Assembly (NCBI GenBank): GCA_027924645.1
Contig: BSBN01000140.1
Span: 14,948,501 to 15,012,500 of the forward strand
Reading direction: 5' to 3'
Source of the DNA: Cunninghamia lanceolata
Taxonomy: Eukaryota > Streptophyta > Pinopsida > Cupressales > Cupressaceae
Length of the DNA stretch: 64,000 bases
Positions within the stretch are counted from its first letter, which is position 1. Every line of letters begins with the position of its first letter. The notes below the pieces were generated by a model. That model worked only from the letters and a program-made list of their open reading frames with translations. It was not told the DNA's origin and ran no database searches. A program made the translations under genes and the position numbers. Below are positions 24,572 through 37,370 of the stretch, piece after piece.

Positions 24572-25229
24572 GTATGACTCAATCCTAAAAAGTGTGTTTT
24601 TGGGCTAACTTCCGGGAAGCTCCGAGGATACATAATATCACAGAGAGGGATAGAAGTAGATCCAAACAAATTCAAATCTATAATGGAGATGCCTATTCCT
24701 TCAATACTTAAATAGCTCAGAAGTCTACAAGGTAAGTTGCAATCCATCCATTGATTCATAGCACAACTCGCTGAAAAGTGTCAGCCGTTCCAACATCTGC
24801 TTAGAAATAATTCAACTTTTTAGTGGGATAATAATTGTCAGTTGGCCTTTGAACAATTGAAGAAATATCTTGCTAATCCACCAATCCTTATGCCACCAAG
24901 TCTAGGACAACCTCTTCTCTACATATCAGTAATGGAAACAACAATTGGAGATTTATTGGCACAACATGATGAACAAGGAAAAGAGAGAGCCATCTACTAC
25001 ATTAGTCACACGTTGATAGAATATGAGCTTAATTATTCACAGATTGAACAAGCATGTTTGGCAGTAGTCTTTTTAGCTCAAAAGTTAAGGCACTACATGC
25101 TTAATCACAAAACCAAGCTCATTGCAAAAATTGATCCATTGAAATATCTGTTAAGCAAAGCTACCGTCACCGAAAGAACAGTAAAATGGGTAATGATCTT
25201 AAGTGAATTTGACATTGCGTACACAGAAC
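24572..25229 (+). pseudogene. pol: RT end and RNase H of element 0 (second piece)
   Basis: Continues the frame of 2-459 after the TSD: LNPKKCVFGLTSGKLRGYI, then SLQGKLQSIH, FIAQLAEKCQPFQHLL, and the RNase H part GKERAIYYISHTLIEYELNYSQIEQACLAV (kept below in segments), KLRHYMLN, DPLKYLLSKA and KWVMILSEFDIAYTE. The stretch 24842-25229 is open; earlier parts contain stops (near 24577, 24712, 24757, 24823). Cut after AYTE by element C, whose left TSD is AGAAC at 25225-25229. Confidence 0.93.
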
Positions 25230-26463
25230 TGTTTAGGGTAAAATTGGGATTGTTCAATGTTTAGTATTTAGATGTTTGAATCATCCTTTCACCCTTAACA
25301 TTCAAGGATCTAAGTTCGTGTGGCAATGCACTATCATACCCTAGATAGCTGTGAGATGTAGGGAAGCTTGGATTACGGTGTTTAATTATCAATTTTCCTT
25401 CTCCTATGCTCAATTAACCATTAAAATCCTAATTTTGTAAATACGACTATAAACAGAAGAATAACAGAAAAATCTCTTGCTGAGGGAAGCAAAATATCAA
25501 ATCACAGAGTACCTATTTTCAAGGCTCAGAGGTAGAAAAGTGGGTGCCCAAGTCCAAGGCCCTAGTTTTTGTCAAGATCTAGAAACTCAGTCTGTAATTC
25601 TTCCCTGCTATTCTAGGGTGTTTTCTATCATGAAAGTTAGAGGATTAGTGAGTGAACACCCAAGTCTAGAGGCTAGATTTTCCTTCTGTTCTGTAATTCT
25701 AACACTCCAAGATGTCTTCCTACAACTTCACTTTGTCCAGCTCCTCAAACTATAACCTGCAACCATGAAAACTTTGGGAGGGGGTTGTGGCATTTAGAGA
25801 CTTGCCTCAGTCAAGCCCCGGAGGACACTTAAGTCTCTAAACACCATTGTCAGATAGAGAGTACATGCCTTTGTGAGGCAGAGGCAAAAACAAAATGAAA
25901 TGATGATGAAAAAATAATATAATGTAACCTTGTAGTGAAGATCTCATGAGAGGAAGATGCTCTTGATTCCATGATGAAATGGATGCTCAAATCTACAAAC
26001 ACAAACACATAGACAACAAAATTCTTCTCTTGCAACATAATGAAAGCCTTGAATCACAACTTGATAGTTAGTTGAAATCTAATTGTAATCTAATTGAAAT
26101 CTAGTTTAAAATGAATGCCTAAACATGCTTTTATATGTAACTACAAACATTCCTGCCAAGATTTCATAAATTCAAACTTACCGTACTGGCATAGGACCGA
26201 AATAATGGTCACAAGCCGACACCCAAAAATTGGCACTGCCCCAAAATAGGGTAGGACTAGGGCATAGGTGCCCAAGTCCTCCCTCCTATTTTGGGTAGGG
26301 TCAAGCTCAAGGGGTCCTCCTAGGTCCCATTTGTCATGTTACCTAGGGATCATTCCATTGAAATGCCAAATTATGAATTAAGACGTCCTAAATGCATTCA
26401 AAAGACCCAGGAGCTAAACCTTATGAGGGAAAAGCCCCCAAGGGGACATTTTATGACGTTACA
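25230..26463 (-). repeat. 3' LTR (minus orientation) of element C
   Basis: Matches 55950-57120. Plus-strand ends TGTTTAGGG and GACGTTACA. Contains a conserved GGAGGGGGTTGTGG...TTAGAGRCTTGCCTCAG stretch and CCTCCCYCCTATTTTGGGTAGGG, shown here in parts only. Confidence 0.93.
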
Positions 26464-26478
26464 TTTAGCCCCCACTTT
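26464..26478 (-). promoter_or_regulatory. Polypurine tract of element C
   Basis: On the minus strand AAAGTGGGGGCTAAA directly precedes the LTR start TGTAACG. This is the main support for the minus orientation. Confidence 0.75.
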
Positions 26479-28325
26479 AATGTATGTATAAATGCAAGGC
26501 CAATACATGCGTTAAAGTATGGTCACAAACACATTAAACACACCAAGCATGGAGAAGACACACCAATCACATAGAAAATAGTAATAGGCACACAAAACAT
26601 AGACAAGACAATTACATTCATGTAGAACATAGAGAAGACAGTCAATGCTTAGAAGACACATTAATGCATGGAAAACAGAAATGATATCTTTTTTTTTTCT
26701 TTTTATATATATGAAATGTAGATGCAAGTACTGGAAGTAAACAAACCTCCCATAATACATGATGCACTCATCGCACAGGTCTTTATATATATGGGTCAAC
26801 ACACACGCAAGACATGCAAAACCTCTCGAAATGTAGGAAGCACAATCTAAGGCACTAGTCTTTAGATTGCATATGGGGCAACAAACAGCCAGTCAAAGCA
26901 AGCACGTCAAACACACACATTGAAGACATGGAGAAAACACGGAAGACAAGCGATGGAGTATACCTATTTCTAGGTCCAACACCATCTCAGGCACATTACA
27001 GGAACACACCAATTATTGTGCTTCACCACAACAATCACCAAAAACACGCTTAAGGGTTGAGTTAGTCACAAAACTGCTCCCCACCTCCACAGAGGACTTT
27101 TAAAAATGATAGGATGATGCAATTTACTCTAAAAAATACACCATCCCCACCTTTGCAGAGGGATTAAGATAGAAAAGGATATATGTGATATCCCACCTCT
27201 GTAGAGGGCTTACATGATTGATTGATTGATTGCAAACAAACTTAGAGTGCAAGATGTGATGCTCACACAAGTCTTTAAACTGCACTTGAGGACAAACACA
27301 TTGCTAACATCTACAACAGATAGCTTACCTTATATATACCCCCACCTTAAGGTGGTTGATATCATGCATCGATATCAAGCACGTTAAGGTAGGAAGAAAA
27401 CACACAAGGGAACACATACTTTCGCAAAGCCCATGCCCCCCAGAGGTGACATGTACTTTACAATCACCAAATGTTCCCACAAACACATCCCTGCAAGAAA
27501 CATGTTAGTGTCTACAACATCATGATAAACAACAACATCAATGCATATGATTAACCACACAAAGAGCCAATGTTATACTATGAATTTAGAGTTTGAGGAT
27601 AACTATAGGGCTATATCACGAAGCTCTCTGAATCGAGTACTACCAAGGCTAGATTCAAAGACAAACAAAGGTGTATAGAGCAGCTATATTATTAAGGTTT
27701 GTAAATGAGATAGAAACATCATAAAATTCATTACGTGGAAATCACGAGTGCTTACACTAGCCAATCATCGAATAAAATATACAACCCCATCGTCATATTA
27801 GGAACTAAGTCCATTTTTTGATTTCTCTCGAAAGGGACACTAGGTCCACATCAGTATAAATGTTTTTCATCATCCGCCTGCTAGGTGTAAACACTAGAGG
27901 AAGGGAAACAATAAATAAGAGAGGAGAAACAAGTTTCTTAGGGACAGTCACGTAGGAGGGTGCCCCCAAGTCACCAACCATAATGCTATGTCCACAAGAC
28001 ACAACACACAAGAATGAAATCAGAGAGAGGCAATAAAGAAGAATGATGATACAAATAGAAGAAGATCACAATAGAGGCAGTCTCCTAGTATCCCGAACCT
28101 TACTGGAAAATGTGAGGTCATCCTAGGAGGCCTAAACAACACATAACACATCACAGGGGAAGCACATCATGAGAGCAATAAAGGTTAGAGATACTTACCT
28201 ATAGGGCCCCTGCCAAGCTAGAGGTTATCTATAAGTAAATCATCATCATCATCTTCCCACTCCCTAATGTTGAAGGAAAGTGGGACATAACGTATCATAG
28301 CTAAATTCATGTCTTGCTCATCATG
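26479..28325 (-). other. 3' non-coding region of element C
   Basis: About 1.8 kb rich in CACA, ACAT and GACACA words. Short repeated phrases such as CACCTCTGYAGAGGG occur near 27080, 27150 and 27200. No RT, integrase or other domain is recognisable in any frame; the 68-codon minus frame at 27805-28011 resembles nothing I know. Confidence 0.65.
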
Positions 28326-29331
28326 TTATTCATTGTTATGGTCATATTTGTTTGGTTTAATATTAGGATTGATGTTTTCTTGTTGAGAGACAAGGTTTAT
28401 GGCATAAGCTTGTCTTCTTTTTCTTTTTTCTCTTGCTTTTCTATTTTGTTTTCTTTTACCACTTATCTCTTGTAAGATAGAGCTATCCTCTTTCATAGGC
28501 TTGTGCAATTTAGAAGATGAAACATTAGGATCAAACTTAATTTTTCACAGTGGAATACTTTGTTGTTGATCATGACCCCTTGATCCTTGTAAGGATTTTA
28601 GGGGAGGAACCTCGGCATAGCAACCTTGTCCTTTCAGTCTAATATTCTCTTCACATGCTGGTTGTTTATCTTTTGTCATTTCCTTTATAGAAGGACTAGG
28701 TACCAGATGTAAAAGTTTTGCTTTGTAGTTTCTATAGCTCAAAAATGTAAAGTCTTTTCGTAGCTCTAGTTTGTTGTTAGTTTTGTTGTAAAAGTAATCC
28801 AATGTAAAATGTTGTTGTGTACTTAAAGGCTTGTATGTATTTCGAGGAATGATATGCACCTGTCTGTTCAAAGGAAAGCTTACACATTTATAGATAGTTG
28901 AAGGGACATCTTTCATAACCTTTAACCAAGGGTTTCCAAGTTTGATTTCAAATGTATTGGAAGTGGGGGTAACATCAAAACCATTGTTCAACATGTTTCT
29001 CAAATACAGTCACCAACAATGATATCTTTCCTAATGGTTTTTCCAAGGTTCCCTTATGTGTCTTAATCATAAAGTGCGAAGTGTCATAGGAACCTTGTAT
29101 TAGTTGACGTGAAAAGAGGAAATCTTTAGTGGCCAGATTAGTCATGCAATTAGGATAAATAAGAGTTCCATCAAGGGGGTTTCCCATAATTTTCACAGTG
29201 ATGTAAAGAGGTCCTTCAAAATCTCCAATTGTTCTATCATTAGGTGTAAACACAATTTCAGATTCAGGTACTTTTCTATTCATGTAATTTCTAGGAGGGA
29301 ACCTATTATTGTTGTTGTGATTAGAGGCCAT
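28326..29331 (-). pseudogene. Retropepsin-like gene of element C
   Basis: Minus strand, ATG at 29331 (MASNHNNNNRFPPRN), with one frameshift near 28990 and a stop near 28543. GPLYITVKIMGNPLDGTLIY and the following NCMTNLATKDFL align with the N-terminal half of gypsy proteases, where LIDxGxxxN is expected; the catalytic Asp is Tyr here. IKLGNPWLKVMKDVPSTIYK matches the C-terminal protease motif (ILGxPWLxxxxxVPSTxHQ), also seen in A and B. The end is Lys/Arg-rich (KRKQNRKAREKRKRR) and Asn-rich. It may be a gag-protease remnant that lost catalysis, or a protein repurposed for the element. Homology is moderately certain, function is not. Confidence 0.6.
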
Positions 29332-29439
29332 TTTTATATGCTCAAATCAGATTTGAAATTTTTTCAAAAGTATATCAAAGGCAAGTGCAAAGCGATATGC
29401 CCCAAAATTGCCTAAAATTCTTATTTTTGTACTTTTTCC

Positions 29440-30223
29440 AATGCATATGAATGAAACAAAGGGTGTTGTAAGGATTTTAGTCAAGGGAATAAATTTATAT
29501 GTCTGAAATCAGTACAAAATAGAAATAATATCCTTCTAAACACACTCTTGATGCAAATCCAAGATAATGCCAAGTCAAACTATAGTGAAAATATGTCGAA
29601 ATAGGCACTTTTTTCACCACAACTTAATGCAAAAGAGCATACAAAAGTATGTTATGAGGAAAGTGATGATGGATAGAAAATTATATTAGTAATAACAGCC
29701 ACTTAATGTCAAAATGTCTAACACAACACACTTTTAGTGCCACTTAAGGTAAAACCCTAGTGAAAATATAGCAAAAATAGACTATTTTTCAGGGTTTTTC
29801 AATTTGAAGACCTTGAAAAAGGGGTGTTGTAATGAATTTCAGGATGTGATGAAAATAAAATCAATTATATGAGTCATATTAATCCATAAAATTTGTCACA
29901 ACATGCTTAGAGTGCAAACTAGGTCAAACCCTAGGGCAAAAATAATCAAAATGTGTAGCTTTTCACCAAGTTTTCAATACAAGATCCCATTAAAAGGGTG
30001 TTGTGAAGATTTTTAGGAGGGGACAAAAATTATTACCCTGATAACAGCTAATTTATGCAAAAATATCCTTCACAAAATGCCTATGGTGCAAATTTAGAGA
30101 GTCAATAGGGCCAAATTTAGTGAAAATCGGTGTTTTTGAAGCCCTAGGTTTTGAGATCTTGACACAAAATGCTATATGAATATTTTGAAGTTTGATTTAT
30201 GATGAAAATGAATTACCTTCAGA
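29440..30223 (-). repeat. Degenerate about 180-bp tandem repeats in the leader of element C
   Basis: The phrase GGGTGTTGTAAGGATTTTAG recurs in altered form near 29460, 29821 and 29995, with weaker copies near 29640 and 30170. Each is followed by GATGAAAAT- or GACAAAAAT-like bases, then by CAAACCCTAGGG-like bases. Similar degenerate sequence continues across element B at 55410-55900. Confidence 0.65.
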
Positions 30224-31284
30224 TCTAAAAATGTCTTTATCATTAAACCACCTCCCGACATCCCTAAACATACCAATTTCCCTTCTAATCAATTAATTAA
30301 TTTTTTATTTAATTAATTATCCCTTCATCACCTAATTTTTCATCATTCTACACCCAACAATTGGATTAATTATATTAATTCAATAGTTCTACTTTAGCCA
30401 ATTGATTAAATAATATATGCAATATTTATTTGGTCAATTTCTTCCTCCTCACTAAATCCAATTAATTAGCTAAATCATGTTTAACTAATAATTCAGCATA
30501 TTAATTAACCTATCCCTACCCTAGGTAATTAAATAGCCATTATTTAATTTGCCTACCCTTGCCTATCTCATCCTAGCCTTAGGATTAATTAAATAAAACC
30601 TTATTTAATTAATCTTAACCTCTCATTAAAGAGGTCAAACCTAGCTTAACACCCTTCCCCACATCCTCCAAATAAAAAATTGAAATATATCTCACATAAA
30701 TCATTTTTTTTTATAAAAATATGTCCAACATCACATTTAATACCCCTTACCCATGCCATACCTCATTTATCTCCACTCATACCCAAATGAATTTTTACTT
30801 CATTTTACCTTTCCCCATGTGAATTTTTAATTCACAAATAATCCATCTCACCCAACCTCATTTAATTTACCCCTTTCCTAAAACTAAATATAAAATTCAT
30901 TTTTATTCCTAGCCCTCCATCCTCCAAGATGAAATCTAGGCCCTCCACATCATCTTCGTCCTCCACCATTGATCTCTCAAATCAATCTCAACCCTTGGAT
31001 CAAAATCTTTCCAAAATGTTTATAAATACAACATCCTCCAACCCATTTTGGCATCCAATTTCCAAGTAATGTTGCCATGTCAAAATATCTATTGAGCTAG
31101 CTTATGAGTTGCATTAGAATAGAGCATTTCACATTATTTTCCTTATCTAGGGTATATCTTAGGAACTCTTGGGTGCAAGCTCCTTCCCCTTTATGAGATT
31201 GGGTCTTCATATCAAGGTATAACTTCTTGTTTTGTATGCATTTAGTTTTTGTTTTTAGCTTCGATTTTAATTTCCTAATCTACA
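30224..31284 (+). repeat. 5' LTR of element B
   Basis: Matches the right LTR from AAAATGTCTTTATCAT onward. AT-rich palindromes occur near 30285-30320 and 30583-30612. It lacks the 66-bp tandem duplication found in the right LTR. Confidence 0.9.
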
Positions 31285-31285
31285 T

Positions 31286-31303
31286 TGGCACACTCGATGG
31301 GAC
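31286..31303 (+). promoter_or_regulatory. Primer-binding site of element B
   Basis: TGGCACACTCGATGGGAC, one base after the LTR end, aligned with the site of element A. tRNA not identified. Confidence 0.7.
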
Positions 31304-31374
31304 CCGCAAGGTCTAAATCTAATCATCTTTTTGTGAGTTTTGTTGTTTGAGACATGCTTTTCAGGTGTGGCACT

Positions 31375-32080
31375 ATCTACCTACGCAGTGGCGACATTTG
31401 TGAAGAATTTTAGTTCTTTCTGCTATTTTGGCACTATCTAACACAACATTTTCTCTCTTAAAATTCACTCACCCATCCATCTAATTTTTGGTCTTCCTAC
31501 TATTTTCTAGGGTTACTTGCTCTCTATTTTTACAGGCATCTTGAATGAAGAGGGGGAGGTCATGCCAAAATTTTATGAAGAACCAAACTCATATTTTGGC
31601 TTTCATCTTGTCTTGCTTTCCATTCCTTAGGCTAACAAGACTAACAAGACCCTTTCCTTTTGCAGTCTAACCCTCTATTTTGGTTAGGAAGAGCTTTATT
31701 TTGTAGGCCTGACAAGCTCAACTCCGTATCAGTGCTATTGGCACCCAGAGCGGTGCTACTTTCAACTCTTGACTAGACCAATTAGTCGTACACGTAGTGG
31801 TACTTTGTTACCTACATATTAGCACTATTGTCTATTTTAGCACCTTTTGTAATCTATTTTAGCACTATCATTTCTTCTGGCTCATTCTGTATCTAGTTTT
31901 AGCACTATCTTATGTTCTAGTGCATTTTGTATCTAGTTTTAGCATTATTTTGTAAATCAGTGCTATCTATATGTATATCAGTGCTATTGTCCAGGGCAGT
32001 TAGGTTTTAGGTCAGTTTCTGTCAATAGCGTCATTACAGTCCGCAGTGGCACCATTTGGTCTCTGTTTTAGCGCTATTTT
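31375..32080 (+). repeat. TTTTAGCACTAT / GGCACTATC motif array
   Basis: Variants of TAGCACTAT, GGCACTAT, AGTGCTATTG, TAGCGCTAT and GCAGTGGCACC recur about every 25-50 bases, with further copies at 33440-33540. The region after the antisense gene of the same element (53330-53770) carries matching motifs, while element A uses a different motif family. Confidence 0.75.
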
Positions 32081-32740
32081 TATAGGCTAACTTTGGGTTC
32101 TGTGTAGGGGCTGGTAAGTTGTTTATAGGTCATCACCATCATTCTACAACCACTAACAAGTTCTTGTAAGGTTTTTTTATCTTTAGTTTAAAAAAAACAC
32201 TTCAATTGGTGCTTAAAAAGAACCCTTGTGTGTTAACATAAATGAACATTTCAATTTGGTGCACTAAAATTGATCATCAACAACAAAGAACAAACAAATC
32301 TTTGTGTACCTTAGCTTAGAAAACATTTGAATTTGGTGCTCTAAAAATTCACAAGTGCTTGCCAACAACTCTACAAACATTTCAATTTTGGACTTAAAAA
32401 GAACCACAAAGTGCATCATAACTCATTGGATTAAAAAGAACAACAATCTCCATTTTTCACTCATCTAAACAAGAAAACAAATCAAATTTGTGTGAAGTGT
32501 TTTCATGATAATGTTTGTGTGGTGAAAAGTGTATGCTCTTCCCTTGCACCATTGGTGATCTTGAGAATCAAAAGCTTCTCACAACACTTGCATAAATCAC
32601 CCCCAACATAATCCAAATAACTAAAATAAACCTTGTTTAGTGTGACCCAAGCACAAAATATACATATGCTCTCCCCTCGCATCCTTGTATGAACTTGGGG
32701 ATCAAAAGTATTTTTGTGGTTGTGTTACTTTTGTTAATCC

Positions 32741-33278
32741 ATTAGAGGCCGTGCCAACCTACTTTGAAAGGTGGGAACGACCCAAGCAGCAACAAGCTAA
32801 AGCCAAGCTCTTTCAAGCCGCTATATAAAATAATGTATTTGTGATGAAAGTCATAAGCAACAGGTGTTGTTGTGTCATACCGACAACCAACCTCCCCCAA
32901 AACCCTCTAAGGTGTAACCCTTGGAGGTTGGGAGACTCCATAATGGAGAGTAGTGCTGCCGCATGTATGGCTACTTGAACGAATGCACTTACTACGAACC
33001 TTTGTTTTAGCAAGACAAAAACCTTCTATTTATTGACGCAGAAGGGTAACCTTTGAAGCGGCCTTGATTCATGTGGTTCTTAGCTGAGGTAGCAGGGACA
33101 ATCCTAAGGTTTGGTGAGGGACAAGTGTTCGTGGAAACCTAGATCTTGGTATGTGTGAGAAGTGAGTGCACTATAAAGGGGAACTGGGGCTACCAAGATC
33201 CTGGAGCTACCCACTTTGAATAGGCGCAGCTAGGGGATTCAATAAATACTATCCTATCTTTGCCTTAGGTTGTGCAAA
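32741..33278 (+). other. Conserved leader block of element B
   Basis: Partner of 2140-2670 in element A. Shared phrases include GCTAAAGCCAAG, CCAACCTCCCCC, GGGAGACTCCATAA, TGCCGCATGTAT and GGTTTGGTGAGGGACA. At the first hairpin position the bases differ from A but can still pair in part (ACCT/AGGT). Confidence 0.75.
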
Positions 33279-34446
33279 GTGCTTGTTTAAGAAAATCACA
33301 CATCTTTTCACAAACAAAATCTTGGTTATTGTGTGTTATTATGCTTAAAGTACTTTCAAGAAACTTGCCAAGAGACAATGAAAATCATTTGATCAAACTT
33401 CATATCAAAACAAATCCAAATTTGTCATCAAAATCCATCTTTTTCAGAGCCTCGACCAACACTGACCTGTTTCAGCACCATCTCTATCTACTTTTGGTGC
33501 CATTTCACCTATGGATTGGCGCTACTTGCATATTGACTTGCCTGAAACTAGAGAAAATTCCATTGTGAGCTTTAGGACCTACTTTGCAATAATCCATAAT
33601 CACCTTCCAAAAATTTGTCAATATCCCACTCATTTTATCCAAATTTTTCTAATCATACCTTCATTTTGACCTTAGAGAATCAATCATTATCATTATCAAA
33701 CCCTTTGCTATACCATAATCCACTCAATTTCATATCCATTCATCCTCATTAATCTTTGCATACCATTTGGACCAAACAAACATCCTTGTTACAAGAAATT
33801 AGTCTAAAATCCTTTCGCTTCTCTCATCAAAAACATATCCAAAATTTTCCAAATCCAAACACCCATCAAAAAATCATCTACTAAAAACTTGTCATCCCTT
33901 TGAGCTAAAGCTAGATCTAGATTTCATCTTTTACATCATATTTTGCTTGGAGAGTCATTAGTCAACCTTTCAAGTAATCATCCTTCCTTGTGTAAGGTCA
34001 TTAGTCTACCCCAAACAAAGAAAAACATCCATTTGTGGGACACAAAACTAGTCTTACTTAAGCTCATCCGTTGACTTTCAAAATCCTTTGTCAAAAACAT
34101 CATCTGAATCTTTCATACCAAACATCTAGTTCATCTAAAAAAATTTCACCTCCAAAAATCAACATCAAAATCCCTACCATCAAATCATCCTCAAGCAAAC
34201 ATCCTCTATTATCTACCTTTTGGTCCAAATTTGTGCAAAAAGTCAATACCGTCCACTCTTATCATCCTTAGATTAACACTTTTTTTTAGAAGTGAAAATC
34301 TATCCTTTATCATGCTACAATCACCCTTTCATCTCTTATTCCATTCCACTACCACATCTTCTTTGGGTCCAACAAAATCAATCTGGATTCTCTAAGGTCT
34401 CCATCCCCATTTCACTTCATCAGAAAAATCAAATCCATACACTTGC

Positions 34447-37370
34447 ATGCCCATAACTAGATCACAACACAAGAATAATCAAGAAATGGAAGACTCTGGA
34501 CAATATATGGGCATAGGAATGCCTAATACCAATGACAACAACATACCAATTAACCAAACACACAACCTACCTTCGGTCTTTCAAATCCTGACATACAATC
34601 CCAATGAAAACCCCTTCCATTTCTTGCAACCACCCCCACCACCACCACCACCCATCCTTAGCTAAGATGACCAAGATGTCTTAAACTTTACACAAGACTC
34701 CAACAACATGGAGTTGTTTGACAAAATTCTAAGGTCGGATCCAAACAGATATCTTGACTACCTCCTCAAAATTGGTGCCCAACCCCCCCACAACACGACA
34801 TTGTCTCAACCATCTACCTCTAACATCAATCCTACCACATCCTCCCAACCATCTACATCAAACACCCAACCTATCATCTCTCAAACCTCAACACCCACCA
34901 TATCTACCACCCCCACAAGCTCTAATGCTACCACATCTACGATTCCCACAAGTGTCTCCAATCCTTCCACCTCCCAACCCGTCACCACATCCACAAGCAC
35001 AACTAACGTAAACCCTTCCATTCCAAAAATCACTTAGGCATCCAAGGGAACCTCACACATACAAGTGCCTCCATGAGTGTGTCTCCACTCAACCCTCAAA
35101 CCATAGCCTACATGAGATAATTCTTTTACAACCACCTTACAACATGACCAAGCCATCCAATGTCAATCCATCTCATGTCAACCCATCCAACATCAACCCA
35201 TCCAATGTCAATCCATCTAATCTGACATATCTACAAAATCCCATAGCATCATCAACACAACATAATCCCAATCCTCAAATACCTCCACATATTTTCCAAC
35301 AAATCTATGCTTATCAACAACATCTCTCACAACTCAACCAAAACACCACCCCACAGTACCAAAACATGATCTCCCAAAACCTCCAACATCAAATCCCACC
35401 CAATCTCCAACAACTCATCAATCAACAAACCTACACACCACAACCACCACCAACCCCAGATCTAACGAGCATTGTACAAACCTTGATTCAAAAAGTAGAC
35501 GATATACAAACTGGGGGCAAATGCAAGCATTATTCTTTTGAGGATATTTATCCCTATCCATTTGATTAGACACTATACATGCCTCCTTTCCCCTAAAATT
35601 TTGAAACGCTCAAATTTGACAAATACAAGGGAAAGGGAGACCCTAGAAATCATCTTAGCGAGTTCTACTTCGCTTGCTTAGATGTCTTGAACAATGATAC
35701 ATATCTAATGAGACTATTTACAAGAAGCCTTGGTGGTCAAGCCACTGAGTGGTTCACATATCTTCCCCCGGGCATTAGGTCTTTCCCTGAGCTCACGGAA
35801 AAATTTGTCAATCATTTCTCCTATAATTTTGAACATGAAATCTCTATGGAAGACCTTTGCAACACAAAACAAAAGAGTGGAGAATCCTTTGCTTCCTTCT
35901 TGCAGAGGTGGAGATACTTAGCAAGAAAACTCCCTTGGCCAATTCCTGAGAAACAATTAGTCACCATGTTTGTGACCAACTTAAATCAAGAAATAGGGTT
36001 CTATCTACAGATCCTTTATGCGTCTACCTTCAAAGAAGTCATTGACAAAGGTACTACCATAGAAAGGGCCCTTATCACCAAAGGCTCGATCAAATTATAT
36101 GACAAGTCCTACAATAACAACAACAACAACAACAACAACAACAAAGTCAGTATCAACATCCCCAATGCAATGAACAACACCAACATGCAATCAAATGACA
36201 AGCCATGCTATTGGGGAAAGAACAAAAACACCTTGAACGACAACGTCACTTATGTGAGGACCATCCAACATGTACAGAATCAAACACCCTCAAGTACATA
36301 TGCCGCCAATGTAAATATCCCAAAGGGGCAATCTAAGAAAAACAAACCTCAAAGGCAATTCACACCTTTAGGGGAACCAATCAAGGATATCCTTGATAGA
36401 TGTCTAAAGAAAGGTTTGATAACTCTCCCACTTTTTAAAACCCATCAAGAAAATGAGCTCAAAGCTGCATGGTACAATGAAAATGATTATTGTGACTACC
36501 ACCACATTATGGGCCATAAAACCATTGATTACATGAAATTAAAGCATTGTGTGCAAGACCTCATAGATTAGAATCAAGTCATCCTTGACCAAAGCAGCCA
36601 ACCATCACCCAACACTAATCTAGGAGCTTACAAGGATCCACTACCCAATCATAATAAGACCTCATCCTCTAATCAAGCCTACAACGTCACCCCACCACCC
36701 GCATCCTATAAGTCTATTGTAGGGTGGATAGAACCATCGTTTAACCATGTCAACACAATCACCATTCGGGCTCAAGCACCTGATTGTGCCATCACAACTC
36801 ATCGTGGCCACGTATCCATCTGCACAACCCCTACCACTAATCAAACATCTACATCCACGTTAAACTCCCTACCCCATTGTCCAACTACACGCCCTTCACC
36901 TACAAATCAGTACAACCTCCTAGAACATCTAGGAAAGACCCCTACACAAATCTCCATACTCGAGCTGCTCCACATGTCACCTCTCCATAAAGAAGTCCTT
37001 GATAAAGCACTCTTGGAAAACCAAGTTCCCGCCAACTTGAATGTGAATCAATTCCAAGCCATGGTTGGCCATATCGCCACACCTCATCACCTCACATTTT
37101 TAGAAAAGGATCTTCCTGCTTCACAACATTCACATAATGATGCCTTACACATCGAAGTCTACATCCACAAGCATATCATCAAGAGAGTCTTAATAGATGG
37201 TGGCTCCAACCTAAACATATGCACTCTTAAATTACTAAAACACTTGGGATACTCAGATGTGGTTGTAGACACCAGTGAATGCATAACAATCATAGGGTAT
37301 GATGACACTGAACAACTATCTGAGGGTACTATCAGCTCCCTATTCAAGTGGGACAAAAGATAATGGAAAC
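34447..37370 (+). pseudogene. gag: Gag and protease start of element B
   Basis: ATG at 34447 gives MPITRSQ as in element A. Frame 1 runs to 35037 with one stop (34663), through a proline run and a Ser/Thr/Pro/Asn-rich spacer. Frame 2 then carries the rest from 35144 with stops at 35567, 35594 and 36569. Tandem NPSNV repeats lie at 35152-35221. The capsid domain starts near 35603 (LKFDKYKGKGDPRNHL), with SLGGQATEWFTYLPPGIRSF, FEHEISMEDL and SFASFLQRWRYLARKLPW. A polyasparagine run (36114-36144) is followed by a CDYHHIMGHKTIDYM segment, a damaged knuckle. Protease begins at RVLIDGGSNLNICTLKLL near 37183 and is cut by a frameshift near 37345. Confidence 0.88.
35152..35221 (+). repeat. 15-bp coding tandem repeat in gag of element B
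   Basis: About five units like CCATCCAATGTCAAT, each adding an NPSNV-type pentapeptide. They lie in the low-complexity spacer of gag. The copies differ at a few bases only. Confidence 0.85.

Larger units (their letters stand above)
31285..34446 (+). other. Untranslated leader of element B
   Basis: About 3.2 kb. A motif array (31375-32080) is followed by repeated TTTGGTGC-AAAA phrases near 32195-32400, the conserved block (32741-33278), a few more array motifs (33440-33540), and an A/C/T-rich stretch to gag. No reading frame resembles a known protein. Confidence 0.8.

Noticed and set aside
30211..30230. A clean 5-bp TSD for element B
   Set aside because: The left LTR end is altered; ATCTA/GTCTA is possible but needs one mismatch and loss of the first dozen LTR bases.
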